A DNA stretch of 64,000 bases from Taeniopygia guttata (taxonomy: Eukaryota > Chordata > Aves > Passeriformes > Estrildidae), in assembly GCF_048771995.1 (NCBI RefSeq), contig NC_133028.1, positions 2,004,501 to 2,068,500 of the forward strand. The letters run 5' to 3'. Positions 32,925 to 46,300 of this stretch are shown here, one piece after another (the stretch's first letter is position 1; each line of letters begins with the position of its first letter). The position numbers and the translations under genes were made by a program. Under the pieces are notes generated by a model. It made no database searches, was not told the DNA's origin, and worked only from the letters and a program-made list of their open reading frames with translations.

Positions 32925-33880
32925 AGGGGGATACGGAGCCTCGGTGTGGGCTACGGAGCCTCGGCGTGGGTTACGGAGCCTCGGCGTGGGCTGTGGATCT
33001 TCTCTGGGGCTATGGATCTTCTCTGGGACTATGGACCCTCGGCGTGGGCTATGGACCCTCGGCGTGGGCTATGGATCTTCTCTGGGGCTATGGACCCTCA
33101 GCGTGGGCTACGGACCCTTGGCGTGGGCTAGGGACCCTCTGTGTTGACTACAGACCCTTGGCGTGGGCTATGGACCCTCGGTGTGGGCTATGGATCTTCT
33201 CTGGGGCTACGGATCGTCTCTGGGGCTACGGATCTTCTCTGGGGCTATGGACCCTCTGTGTTGACTATGGACCCTCGGTGTGGGCTACAGACCCTCAGCA
33301 TGGGCTACAGACCCTCAGCATGGGCTACAGACCCTCAGCGTGGGCTACGGATCTTCTCTGGGGCTACAGACCCTCAGCGTGGGCTATGGATCTTCTCTGG
33401 GGCTACGGACCCTCAGCGTGGGCTACAGGTCTTCTCTGGGGCTATGGACCCTCTGTGTTGACTACAGACCCTCAGCATGGGCTACAGACCCTCAGCGTGG
33501 GCTACGGATCTTCTCTGGGGCTACGGACCCTCAGCGTGGGCTACGGATCTTCTCTGAGGCTACGGACCCTCTGTATTGACTATGGACCCTCAGCGTGGGC
33601 TATGGACCCTTGGCCTGGGCTACAGATCTTCTCTGGGGCTATGGATCTTCTCTGGGGCTACGGACCCTCAGCGTGGGCTATGGACCCTCTGTGTTGACTA
33701 CAGACCCTCGGCATGGGCTACAGACCCTCAGTGTGGGCTACGGATCTTCTCTGGGACTACAGATCTTCTCTGGGGCTATGGACCCTCTGTGTTGACTACG
33801 GACCCTCAGCATGGGCTACGGACCCTCGGCGTGGGCTACAGACCCTCAGCGTGGGCTATGGATCTTCTCAAGGGCTACGG
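32925..33880 (+). repeat. Minisatellite in the INO80B 3' region
   Basis: Starting about 10 bp after the INO80B stop: 18-22 bp units of two kinds, GGACCCTCAGCGTGGGCTA and GGATCTTCTCTGGGGCTA, interleaved about 50 times. With the next clear poly(A) signal at 34252, the array lies in the 3' UTR. Open frames (RGLRIFSGATDP type) run through it in all plus frames. Confidence 0.9.
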
Positions 33881-34260
33881 ATGCTTTGCCATGGACGCGT
33901 GGCCAGATCACCCCGGCCGTACGGACACGAGGCGTTCCTGGATTGTCCCCATGGACGCAGAGGGACCTGTAGGTCTCCGCTGTGAGGAGCTCCGGACATT
34001 CCACGTGGATCCAGGGGACACAACGGGGGTTTCAAAGCCTCTGGCGTGGACGCAGAGGTTGTGGCCACGCCACACGGACACGAGGGGCCTGGAGAGGTCT
34101 CGTGTGGTTCCTCATGGAGATGGAGAGGTCTGGCTGCTCCAGATGGATATGGAGAGCCGGCACTGGAGCTGCAGAGGGCTCAGGGCTCTCTGTCATGGAC
34201 ACGGAGGGTTGGGGGGGACTGAGGGTGGTCCTGAGGTGGGTCCTGGAGCTGATTAAAGCT
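33881..34260 (+). other. Distal INO80B 3' UTR, unique sequence
   Basis: Less GC-rich unique sequence with CATGGACGCAG-like motifs, ending at an ATTAAA signal. No exon is recognised in it. Confidence 0.45.
34252..34257 (+). terminator. INO80B: Poly(A) signal ATTAAA, likely INO80B
   Basis: First plus-strand AATAAA/ATTAAA hexamer after the INO80B stop, 1.3 kb downstream and ahead of the WBP1 promoter. A read-through INO80B-WBP1 transcript, known in human, would skip it. Confidence 0.5.
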
Positions 34261-34414
34261 GTTGTTGAAGGAGCCGCCGTGTGCGAGTCTGTTGGATGGT
34301 ACAGTCCGACACCCCCCGGAATCACCGTGGTACGGTCCCCCCCGGGAGTGGAACAGCCCAACTGCCCCCCCCACTCAGTGCGTTATGGTCCGTCCCGCTG
34401 CTCTCCGGCAGCGC

Positions 34415-34800
34415 CCATTGGCTGGAGAATTGCCCAGAGGACAGCGGCGAAGCTGATTGGTCGGACGCGTTGCCAATCAGACGGTGGAAGGGCTTCGTGC
34501 TCTCCAATTGGCCGCGCTGTGCCGAGCGCCCGCCCTAGGGCGGGCCGGGAGGCCGCGCCCTCCGTCGAGCTCGGGGCTGGACCGCCATTGGCGAGCGCCG
34601 CTGTCAATCAGGGCACAGGGGCGGTGCTCCTTTATCGATTGGTCACCACGGCCGCCAATCATTGCGCGGGGGCGGAGCTCGGCTTCTTTGTCTCTGTTGT
34701 TGGGCGTGAGGCTCAGGCAGACGGCGAGCGATTGGCTGCAGCCGGGCGGGGGCGCCGGCGCTGATTGGCTGTCGTCAGCGGAGCGTTTGCTGATTGGCCG
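34415..34800 (+). promoter_or_regulatory. WBP1: WBP1 promoter: array of about ten CCAAT/ATTGG boxes
   Basis: Within 390 bp I count ATTGG or CCAAT at about 34419, 34459, 34474, 34505 (both orientations, overlapping), 34587, 34639, 34656, 34732, 34766 and 34793. Most have NF-Y-like flanks (TGATTGG, CCAATCA). Spacing is irregular (15-80 bp) and orientation is mixed. No satellite is present. It lies 200-600 bp upstream of the WBP1 ATG. NF-Y binding is inferred from the motif. Confidence 0.7.
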
Positions 34801-34916
34801 ACGGTGGCCGAGGGGGCGGGATTTCGGGCCGGGCGTGATGGCGGCGGCGACGGCCCCGGCCCGGGCGGCGGCGGCGGCCGCGGGGGCCGCGATGGCGGCG
34901 GCGGCGGCGGCGGTGA

Positions 34917-36362
<1,446 letters not shown>

Positions 36363-36581
36363 GCCCCCCACCAAGTCCCCCAAGTGGGGTTTGGACTCAT
36401 CACGGAGCCCCTGGGGGCCCTTCACCCCGACTGACACCCACCTGGCAGTGTGGTGGGGTCCTGCTGGAACCCCCTCCCCTCCAAACTGCTCCTGGGGCCT
36501 CCCTCCCGTGTGATCCCGGTGCTGCTGCCTGGGGGGTGCCCAAGACCATGGGGGTGGGTGGTCCCGGCGCCTTCTCTCACC

Positions 36582-36587
36582 ATTAAA
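36582..36587 (+). terminator. WBP1: Poly(A) signal ATTAAA, WBP1
   Basis: ATTAAA, 220 bp after the WBP1 stop, within CACCATTAAAGAGATGTGG. The MOGS signal of the opposite strand lies 135 bp further on, so the two genes converge closely. Confidence 0.75.
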
Positions 36588-36721
36588 GAGATGTGGAAGT
36601 ACCACTGACCCTTGTGGTGGGTGCACTGGGCTGGGGGGTGAAGGGGTAAAACATCCCCCCCCGTGGCACTGGGGCGGCAAAGGTGGCACTGGGACACCCT
36701 GAGAGGCTACAGTTGTGGGGG

Positions 36722-36727
36722 TTTATT
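36722..36727 (-). terminator. MOGS: Poly(A) signal AATAAA, MOGS
   Basis: Minus-strand AATAAA (plus TTTATT) about 75 bp after the MOGS stop, giving a very short 3' UTR. Confidence 0.85.
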
Positions 36728-36801
36728 GCAGGGGAGCCCCCCAACACCTCCCCTGGCCCTGAGCACGCCAGGCAGGCTGGGGACATAAAGACACCCCCAC
36801 A

Positions 36802-39494
36802 TCAATAGTCCTCAGCCATGACCAGCACGACGAGCGCCGACCACCCGGCGAAAGGCCGACAACCCTGCCCGGCGCCGTCGCTGTCCCGGTAATGCTCCCA
36901 CAGGAATCCGGTGGCCTCGTACTGCCGGAACACGTTGGCCACGAGGTTGTGCCGCAGCTCCCGGTAGATCTGCGCCGCGCGCTCCCGGTACGGCCCCGCC
37001 GCGCCCGCGTAACCGCGCAGCGCCCGCAGCGCCAAGAAGTTGATGTTGACCCAAAGGGAGCCGCGCCAGTAGGGCGGGTCGTGCTCGGTGTTGCGCCGCA
37101 GGTACATGGGGCTGTCACGAGCCAGCGAGCGCAGCCCGAAGGGCGTCCAGAGCTGCTTCTCCCCACGTATGGCGCCAAGCAGCGCCGGCAGCCGCGGCGA
37201 GTCGGCGCGCAGCAGCTGCAGCAGCAGCGGGAACAGGCTGACGTAGCCCAGAGCGCCGACAAAACGCGGCCGCGGCGCCTCCCGCACCTCCCGGCGCAGC
37301 CGCGGGGCCGGCGGGGCTGCACCGGGCACGGCGGGCGGGTGGTGCCAGCGCAGAGCCACGGCCGCGCTGTGGTTGCCAAAATCGGCGAAGGCGCCCAGCT
37401 CTGGCGCCCAGTGCAGGCGGTCCAGCAGGTCGTTGTCGCTCAGCGTGGTGGCCATGGCGCGGTAAGACGCGTCGGGCTCGCCCAGGCGCTCGGCCAGCGC
37501 CGCCAGCACGCGGGCGCCCAGCGCCATCCAGCAGCGCAGGTCCAGGTGCCGCTCCTGCGGGGACGGGTGCGAGGCGCGGGGGTAATCGTCCAGCCCCGAC
37601 GACAGAGTTTTGGGGTTCAGGAAGCGCTCGGGGTCGGCGTCGCGGCCGCGCCAGCGGAAGGTGAAAGGCTCGGGGCCGGCCTGGGTGCGGTTCAGCCATT
37701 GGAACCAGGCGGTCAGGCGCGGGTACAGGCGGCGCAGGTAGGGCAGGGGCGCGTCGGGCAGCAGCCGCTCCAGCGCCAGCAGCAGCGTCGGGGGGTTGGC
37801 GGTGTCGCTGTGCTGCACCACGAACTCGGGGGGCACGCGGGACCGCGCCTCCTCCCCCAGGATCTGCTCCCGCGGGATCCAGCCCTCGGCGTTCAGCAGG
37901 TCCAGCCAGTGGGCCAGGATGTCACGGGCCAGCGCGGGGTCCCAACGGGCCAGCAGCAGCAGGTGGAATCCCTCATCCCACAGGAAGCCCCGCGGGAAGC
38001 AGGAGCGCGAGGGCACGGCCGTGAACAGCGTGGCCTCCATGCCGGCCACCGGCTCTTCCCGCAGCTCGGAGCGCAGCAGGGAGCGGCCGTGGAAGAAGCC
38101 GATGCCGCCCAGCATCTCGCTGAGCGCGGCCTGGGCGAAGCGGCGCTGCGGGAGGGACGCCCCCCGCGCCCCCAGCCCGAAGGTGTCCTCGAAGCGCCGC
38201 TCGAAGGCGGCCGCGTGCCGCGCCAGCGCCGCGCTCAGCGCCGGCCCCGCCAGCCTCCCGCGCCGCCGCCCCGCCGCGCTGCCCGACTCCAGCGTCACCT
38301 CCAGCGCCGCCGGCGGCTCCAGCGTCACCTGGTGCAGCAGCAGCTGCCCCCGCGGGGGCTCCCCGGGCAGCCCCCCGCTGCTGGACACCCCGAAAAAGCG
38401 GCGGCGGGGGCGGCCCGGCGGGGAGAACACGGAGCTGTCGCGGAGGCTGTGCCGGACCAGGTCGGTGAGACGGTGCAGCCCCGGCACGCCCGCAGCCAAA
38501 AAGTTGTAACTGGGGGGAAAGGACAGTCAGAGATGGGGGACGTGGGGGCAGATGGAAGGGATTTGGGGGCCACAGCCCAGACACTCACCTGGCATACTTG
38601 GGTCCCTCCCCACCCTCCTCTGTGGGGGGCAGGAAGGTGAGGGTGAAGTCCCCGAGCTCCTCCGCCGTCCCCGCCACGGCCGCCAGCCGTGTCCCGTTCT
38701 CCAGCACCGGCCGCAGCGTCCCCTGCCCGTCCGTGGCCACGTAGAAGAAGAGGGACAGGAGAGGCGGCGGGCCCTTGCCCTGGTGAGGAGGAAGAGGAGG
38801 GTGACAAAAGCTCCCCAGCATCCCAACCCCTCTCCCGCTCTCACCCCCTCACCTCCATCTTCACCGTGACCCGCCAGCTCCAGTCGCCGCCGTGTTCTCC
38901 CCCCGGCTGCTTCACGAACTCGGTTCGCAGCACCAGCCCCTCATCGCGGATCTCCTGCACCCCGAAATTCTCCCCGTCGTGCATCAGCCACCCGTACCGC
39001 GCCACGCCGTCGTTCTGCTCGCTCGTGTGCCGCAAGCTGCCGCCGTGTTGGAGCCACATCAGCCCTGGAGGGGCGGGGAGGTGTCAGGGGCGGCCCTAAA
39101 GGTGGGAACGGGCCCGGACGAGCCCCCCGCGCCCCTCACCGGTCACGACAGCGCGAGGGCTCCGCGTCTTCATCCCGAAGTAGACGTGAGGCCGGTAGGT
39201 GCCCCAGAAATAGGTGGGCGATGCCAGAGGCCCGGTGGAGCCAGGGGGGACGGCGGGGGGCGCGGGGTGTGGGGTGACGAGGCGGGACGCTTCGCTCCAC
39301 CGCTTCCACCCGGCCGCCGCCGCCGCCAGACCCAGCGCCAGCGCTGCCGCTGTGAGCGCCGGCACCATCCGGCCCCGCCCGGAGCCTCGCGGCGGCTTTG
39401 GATGTTGCCGCAGTTTGGCGTCGCGCTCCCGGAGCCGCTCCCGGGGCCGTTCCCGCGGTCCATCCCCGCCGCGCCGCCGCCGCTCGGCCGCCAT
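36802..39494 (-). CDS. MOGS: Mannosyl-oligosaccharide glucosidase (ER glucosidase I), 821 aa
   Basis: Four minus-strand exons in phase: 39494-39140, 39064-38853, 38779-38589, 38509-36802. The long last exon encodes two thirds of the protein, as in human. Type II membrane topology: Arg-rich cytoplasmic start [10 protein letters not shown], signal anchor about 43-62 ([19 protein letters not shown]), then the GH63 N-domain ([39 protein letters not shown]) and the (alpha/alpha)6 catalytic domain ([74 protein letters not shown]-terminal MAEDY). It removes the outer glucose from Glc3Man9GlcNAc2 in the ER. Human is 837 residues. Unusually Arg/Ala/Gly-rich for a MOGS, from GC pressure. The genes on either side match human order. 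Confidence 0.97.
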
Positions 39495-39640
39495 TAGGGC
39501 TGTCGCGGTGATGACGTCATCGCCGCGCCGGATGTGGCCGTGCCCGTCGCGGAGCGCCGCCTGGCGGGCGGGAGGACCACGGGCAGGCTCGGTCCTCCAG
39601 GGGACCCCGAGGGGACAATGACACCGCGGGTGGCACCGAG
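39495..39640 (-). promoter_or_regulatory. MOGS: MOGS promoter with CRE palindrome
   Basis: TGACGTCA (39512-39519) lies only 18 bp upstream of the MOGS ATG in a CpG-rich, repeat-free segment. The 5' UTR must therefore be very short, or the element lies in the transcribed region. No TATA box is seen. Confidence 0.5.
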
Positions 39641-39649
39641 CGGCCCCAA

Positions 39650-40345
39650 CACGCTCCTCAGTGTCGGAATCCGTGGTATTAATAATCCCGAGATTGTAAA
39701 AGTCTCTGTCTTTCTGCCCCGCTGCCAAAGCAGAAGCCAGAAACTACCAGAAACTACCACAAACTACCTGTGCTGGATTTACAATAACATGCCAATATCT
39801 GTCACCTACGTTGGACAGTGTGTCCCCAGCCTGAACCAACAGAAAAATGCCAACACCACAGTGAAACATGGAGGGCATGAAGAAGGAGAAAAAGGACAAA
39901 ACACACCCAATTTCCTCCATCTTGTCCCCTTTGGACCCCTCATCTAGAAACCTAAAATTTTACTTTTGCACCTGTGCCACACTTAATTATTACTCATATC
40001 AAACACTCAGAGCTGGTAATTCATCCTGTAAGATTGAAAACTCTTTTCCATGGACAGAGATCACAGCCAGTGTCTCTGAGGGCACTGTACAGGGGGGTTC
40101 CTGACCCCTGCCAGGGTCCCAGGGCAGCCAGAGGGAAGCTCTGGATTCCCACACCTCACATGTTGTGCCCGTTAATCTCCTCCCCAGCCTCTCTGGGGGT
40201 ACCCAAAGAAGCCCCAGCTATCCCCCTGGACCCCCAAGAGAATCCCACCCTGCACCCCCAGCCCGAATCTCAGGGTAACACCCCAGGGATGCCACCCCCC
40301 ACACCCCAAAATCTCAGACACAGACACAACCATGGCGTTTGCAGC
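39650..40345. other. AT-richer spacer between MOGS and CCDC142
   Basis: About 450 bp (39650-40110) of ordinary, non-satellite sequence with much lower GC than the rest of the window (for example TTAATTATTACTCATATC), followed by GC-richer unique sequence. No exon is recognised. MRPL53 occupies this place in human, but none of its motifs are visible. The AT-rich part could be a decayed interspersed repeat; I cannot name a family. Confidence 0.4.
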
Positions 40346-40351
40346 TTTATT
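40346..40351 (-). terminator. CCDC142: Poly(A) signal AATAAA, CCDC142
   Basis: Minus-strand AATAAA (plus TTTATT) 6 bp past the CCDC142 stop (40357-40359), so the 3' UTR is only a few tens of bases. Confidence 0.8.
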
Positions 40352-40356
40352 CCGGG

Positions 40357-43300
40357 TCAGCCCTCGGGGCTGTTCCCCACACACGGCAGCCCCGGCACAC
40401 GCCAGCGGCGGGCCCGGTGCAGCCGCAGGGACAGCCACTGCTGCTGGCTGCCCGGGAACGGGGACTCGGGCCGGGACGGGGGATCGGCCTCCGGAGCCAG
40501 CGGGGGGGTCCCCGGGATTGGGCCCAGCCCCTCCAGAGGGTCCAGGCCAGGCAGAGGATCCATGGATTGTTCCAGGGGGTGGACGCCTTCGTCTGAGCCT
40601 GGGAAGGGATGGATAGGTTGGATAGATGGATGGGTTGGTGTATCAGATCTTGCTTCTGATGGGGATTCCTATCCCCAGCTCCATCCCTGTTCCAATCCTT
40701 GTCCCTCTCCCTGTCCTCATCCATCTTTGTCACAGTCTCCTGATCCCTATCCCACCCTGTGTCATCCCAACTCCACCTCATCCCATCCCACCTCATCCCA
40801 TCCCAATCCCGTTCCCATCCCATCCTATCCCCATCCCACCCCGTTCCCATCCCATCCCCAACCCGTTCCTATCCCATCTCCATCCCCATCCCCATCCCAT
40901 CCCATTCCCATTCCCATTCCCATTCCCATCCCCATCCCCGTCCCCATTCCCACCCCATCCCCATCCCAATCCCGTTCCCATCCCGTCCCCATCCCGTTCC
41001 CATCCCATCCCCATCCCGTTCCCATCCCATCCCCACCCCGTTCCCATTCCCATTCCCATTCCCATTCCCATTCCCATTCCCATTCCCATTCCCATTCCCA
41101 TTCCCATCCCAATCCCCATCCCGTCCCCATCCCATCCCCATCCCAATCCCATCCCCATCCCCGTTCCCATTCCCCCATCCCCATCCCAGTCCCATCCCAT
41201 TCCCACCCTGTTCCCATCCCATTCCCATCCCCATTCCCATCCCCATTCCCATCCCCATTCCCACCCCGTTCCCAATCCCATTCCCATTCCCATTCTCATT
41301 CCCATTCCCATTCTCATTCCCATCCCATCCTGTCCCCATCCCATCCTGTCCCCATCCCATCACACATCCCCATCCCAATCCCATTCCCACCCCGTTCCCA
41401 TCCTGTTCCCATCCCATCCCATCCCATGGATCCCATCCCATGGATCCCATCCCATCCCATGGATCCCATCCCATGGATCCCATCCCATCCCATGGATCCC
41501 ATCCCATCCCATGGATCCCATCCCATCCCATGGATCCCATCCCATGGATCCCATCCCATCCCATGGATCCCATCCCATGGATCCCATCCCATCCCATGGA
41601 TCCCATCCCATCCCATCCCATTCCATGGATCCCATCCCATCCCATGGATCCCATCCCATCCCATCCCATCAATGGATCCAATCCCATCCCATTCCATGGA
41701 TCCCACCCCACCCCAATCCCACCCCAATCCCATCCCCGCCCCGCTCTCACAGCAGCGCCGCAGGCCGCCCCAGCCCCGGGGGGCTCCCCGCAGCCGCCCC
41801 GGTTGCTGCAGGAGGCACCGCAGGGCCGTGTCCGTGTGCCGGAAGACGCGGAGCGCGCGCAGCTCCCGCCGGGCCTCGGGAGGCAGCCCGGAGCGCTCCG
41901 AGCACACCAGGTCCCGCACGGCCTGGAAGTCCCTGCGCAGCTGCAGGGCACCCTGCAGGCTGGCAGGGGGACAGGGGGGTGTGGGACCCCTGGAATGGCC
42001 ACCAGGAGCCCAGAGGACCCCCTGATGCTGCCACTGCCGCCAAGATCCCGGCACTGCTGTCGGACCCTCGCCGGGACCCCCAAGGTGCCCACAGAGCCTC
42101 TGGCACTGCCACCAGAGCCCCCTGTGACCCCGCTGGGACACCCTCAGTGGGACCCCAACCTGCCACTGACCCCCTGGCATGTCACTGGACCTCCAGCACT
42201 GCCACTGGGACCCCTGGAACTGCCACTGGGACCCCCAGGACCCCACTGGGACCCCTGGAACTGCCACTGGGATCCCTGGAACTGCCACTGGAACCCCCAT
42301 GACCCCACTGGGACCCCTGGAATTGCCATTGGGACCTCTGGAACTGCCACTGGGACCTCTCAAATTCCCGCTGGGACCTCCAGCACTGCCACTGGGACCT
42401 CAAGGACTTCACTGGGACCTCCAGGACTTCACTGGGACCCCTGGAACTGCCACTAGGATCCCCAGGACCCCACTGGGATCCCCAGGACTTCACTGGGACC
42501 TCCAGCACTGCCACTGGGACCTCCAGGACCCCACTGGGACACCTGGAACTGCCATTGGGACCCCTGGAACTGCCACTGGGACCTCCAGGACTTCACTGGG
42601 ACCCCTGGAACTGCCACTGGGACCCCCAGAACCCCACTGGGACCTCCAGCACTGCCACTGGGAACCCCAGGACCCCACTGGGACCCCTGGAACTGCCACT
42701 TGAACCCCCAGAACCCCACTGGGACCCCCAGGACTCCACTGGGACCCCTGGAACTGCCACTGGGACCTCTGAAATTCCCGCTGGGACCCCCAGGACCCCA
42801 CTGGGACCCCCGGCACTGCCCACAGGCTGTGTCCCCCCCAATCCCCAGTACCTGAACTTGATCCGGCGGGTCAGGATGTGATCCATCCAGGCCTCCAGGA
42901 AGGCCGTGGTGACCCGTGCCAGGGTGGGCACCTGGGCATCGTGGGGCAGGGCCTGGGCCCCCTGCAGCACCTGCCCCAGCACCGCCTGCACCGCGGCCGC
43001 CGCGTAGGCGCTGGGGGAGCTGGGCAGCTCTAGGGGACACAGGGACAGAGTTCAGCCAGCCCCTCAATGCCCCCCACATCCCCCCAGCCCCAAAACCCAC
43101 CGGCACGAGGCCCAAGCCGCCAGTGCCGGCCCAGAGGCATCGTCTGGTCGAAGATCTCGGCCGAGAGCCGCTTGCAGCTGGTGGAGAACATCCAGAGCAC
43201 ATCCCCGGAGAAGAGCTGGGACATGGGGTGACACGGGGTGACACTGGGTGACACGGGGTGACACAAGCATCCTCAGGGCCACCCTCCCACAGTCCCGCCA

Positions 43301-46300
43301 GACCTGGATGCTGTTGGCCACGTCGCGGATCTGCCGGCACAGCTGGAGCTCCCACGGGGATGGGGACTCAGGGGGGCTGTCCCCAGGAATGTCCCCCGGC
43401 TCAGGGAAGGTCCCGCTCACCTGCAGCATCAGCTGCTCCACCTCTGCCTTCAGCACCTGGAGGAGAGCAGGAGGAGTGAGTCCAGCCTTGCTGTGCCCCC
43501 CTAGACCCCTGTGCCCACCATGCCCGCCGTGCCCACGTACCTGCAGGTCCCCCTGGGTGAGCAGCAGGAACTGAGGTAGTGCCCAGGCCGCCAGGTACCG
43601 CCCGGCCCGGCCCGTCAGCCACGCGTGGGCGGCCGCCACCGCCGCCAGGCACCGGCCCAGCACCTGCAGCCGCGGGCAGAGACCCCCGGGGGGGGCTATG
43701 GGTGGGGGTCAGCACGCAGAGGACCCCCAGACCCACCTGGCCCAGCCCAGACCCCTCTCACCGTGCGGGCGGGCGGGCAGCAGGCGCAGGCAGCGCAGGG
43801 CCAGTGCCAGGGCGGGGAAGAGGCGCTGGAGCTGTTGGGCTGTGCGGCTGCAGCCTGGCCCTGGGGAACCCCCTGGAGCCTCCAAGCACTTGTCTGACAG
43901 CCCTGAGCCCAGAGCACGGGTAAAATCTGGAGGAGACACAGTCAGAAAACTCCAACATCCCCTCTTTCACCCCACACCCCACATCCAACCCTTCTCAGCG
44001 TACCCCACTTGTCTGACAGCCCTGAGCCCAGAGCACGGGTGAAATCTGGAGGAGAAACAGCCAGAAAGCTCCAACATCCCCCTGCTTTCACCCCACACCC
44101 CACATCCAACCCACTGCCTCACCCCATATCCACCAAGCACCCCACATCCCGCCCCACCCCCTGCACCCCCTGTAGCCCCCCATACCCGTGTCCCAGCTGC
44201 AGAGGACGCTGCGGCACAGCAGGCGCAGGCACAGCCCCCCCAGCTCCTCCTGGCACTCGGTGGGCACACGGGCTGTGGGGACACAACGGGGCTCAGGGCA
44301 GTGCAGGGACACCCTCAGGGAGCCCCACACCCCCTGCACCCCCACTCACCAACAGCCAGCGCACGGCTCAGCTCCCACGCCGCGGTGACAGTGGCACTGG
44401 GGGTGGCAGGAGGGGTGGCCGGGCTGTCTGCCAGCACGGTGCCCACCGCCTCCCACAGCAGCGGGCGGTACCGGGCGCTCAGCGTGGCGGCCACGGGGCC
44501 GTGGGTGGCATCCAGCCAGCGCACGGCCTTCCAGAGCTCAGGGCTCTCTGACAGCACTGGCTGCCACAGGCTGTCAGCTGAGGCCACCAGCGCCCCAAAA
44601 ACGCGTCCCATCAGCTCCTCATCCTCCTGGCACAGTGCTTGCAGCTCGGCCGCCAGCACGGGTGGTTCCTCTGCCGCATCTTGCCCCGCTGGTTGTGGCA
44701 CTGCCACGTCCTCCCAGCGGATCTGTTTGTCCCTGATGGTGCCACTCTGGTGCCACAGGAGAGGCCGGAGCCTCTGTGCCACGGCCCGGCCCCGCTCGGC
44801 CGCCAGCAGCCGCAGCACCTCACCCACCGTGAAGGCAGCAGGGGCTGTCACCTCAGGGCTCAGCTCCTCCACCACGCCATTGTAGATCTCCAACCCCTGG
44901 AAGAGGTCAGCCAGGCACTCAGAGGTCGGGATGGAGCTGCCGAGCTCCCGCAGCCGTCCCTCGATGCGCTGTCTGGTCAGGCACGCTGCCATCAGCGCCG
45001 TCACCAGCAGCGCCCGCCGCATGTGCTGCACGGCCTCGCCTCGCCGCTGCAGCAGCGCCCGCAGCCATGCATCCATCCGCAGCCGCCGCAGCAGCGCTGC
45101 CCAGTGCCCCGCGTGCGCCCGCAGCTCCTGGCACAGCTCCCGCAGCGCCGGATGGGCGTGCCCGGTCTCTGTGGGTCCCGGCAGCGCCAACAGCCGCCGC
45201 AGGAATTGCGAGGAGGCCTCGAGGCGTCGAGCGAAGTCGCGGGCCAGGCGGAGCTGGTGGCGGTGCCGCAGCAGCGCGTGCAGGGCGGCTCCGCGCTCCG
45301 CCACGCGCTGACGGATGGTGTCCGCCGAAAAGTCACCGGTGCTGCCGGTGTGGGGCCGAACGTAGCCCAGGAAGGTCTCGGTGCGAGGGTCCTCCCAGAT
45401 GCACAGGCAGCGGTGTAGTCCTGGGAAGCTTTGCTCCAGCGGGAGCACGATGGATGCTGCTTCATCCTCGTCGTCCTCGTCGTCGTCCTCGTCGCCGTCA
45501 CCGCGCCGGTTCGACCGTGGGGACAGCAGGCGGCGCAGCCCCGGGGTGACGCTGCGCAGCATGGCCTCTGCCCGCTGCAAGGAGCGGGCCAGGGGCCCCC
45601 GCGACCCGCCTGGGGGGCACGGGACCCTCAGGATGGTGGGGCAGGGACCCTGGTGGAGGGTACGGACTCCCAGTTTGAAGAACCATGCTATGGGGCAGCA
45701 CCTGCATTGCCCCATCACTGCCCCATGACCACCCTAACCCTGAGACCCCCAGGACTCTGTTCTGTCCCCCCAGGACCCCACAGCCCATCAACGCCTCCCC
45801 AAGGACCCTGGACCCCATTAGGATCCTTCACACTCCCCCCAGGACCACTCACCCCATCAGCATCCCCGCAGCCCCCCAGAACACCACACCCCATTGTGGT
45901 CCCCGCAGCTCCCGGGGGTCTCACCGGGCTCGGGGGGCTCTCCGCGGGCAGCCCCATCACCCGGTGCCGGCCGGGCCGTCAGCATCAGCAGGATGAGGCC
46001 GCCCAGGCCGCCATCGCCCGCCTGGAGGGGTTCGGGGGGCTCAGGACCCCAAACCGGGGCGGTGGGCGGGGCCAGAGATGACCACGCCCACTGCACCGAT
46101 GACCACGCCCACCTCTACGCTGACCACGCCCACCATATCACGCCCCAGCTCAGCCCCGCCGTGACCACGCCCCCGTCCGTTTGGCCCCGCCCCCCGCGCC
46201 GTTGCCATGGCGACGCAGCGCCGCCCGGGCCCGGTGCCCCCCTTGCCTGCCCCGTTACCGGCCCGGCCCCGCCGCTGCCCCGTGAGGGGTGTCCGAGCCC

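Noticed and set aside
32915-33697. 260-codon repeat protein after INO80B
   Set aside because: Open in all three plus frames because of the unit lengths; lies in the INO80B 3' region.
36892-38640. 582-codon plus-strand frame opposite MOGS
   Set aside because: Shadow of the GC-rich MOGS coding strand; no family motifs, while the minus strand matches GH63 throughout.
39650-40110. Possible transposon or LTR remnant
   Set aside because: AT-rich and unique-looking, but no terminal repeats, target-site duplication or coding motif can be seen; not named as an element.
44639-45418. 259-codon plus-strand frame opposite CCDC142
   Set aside because: Antisense shadow of the large CCDC142 exon.
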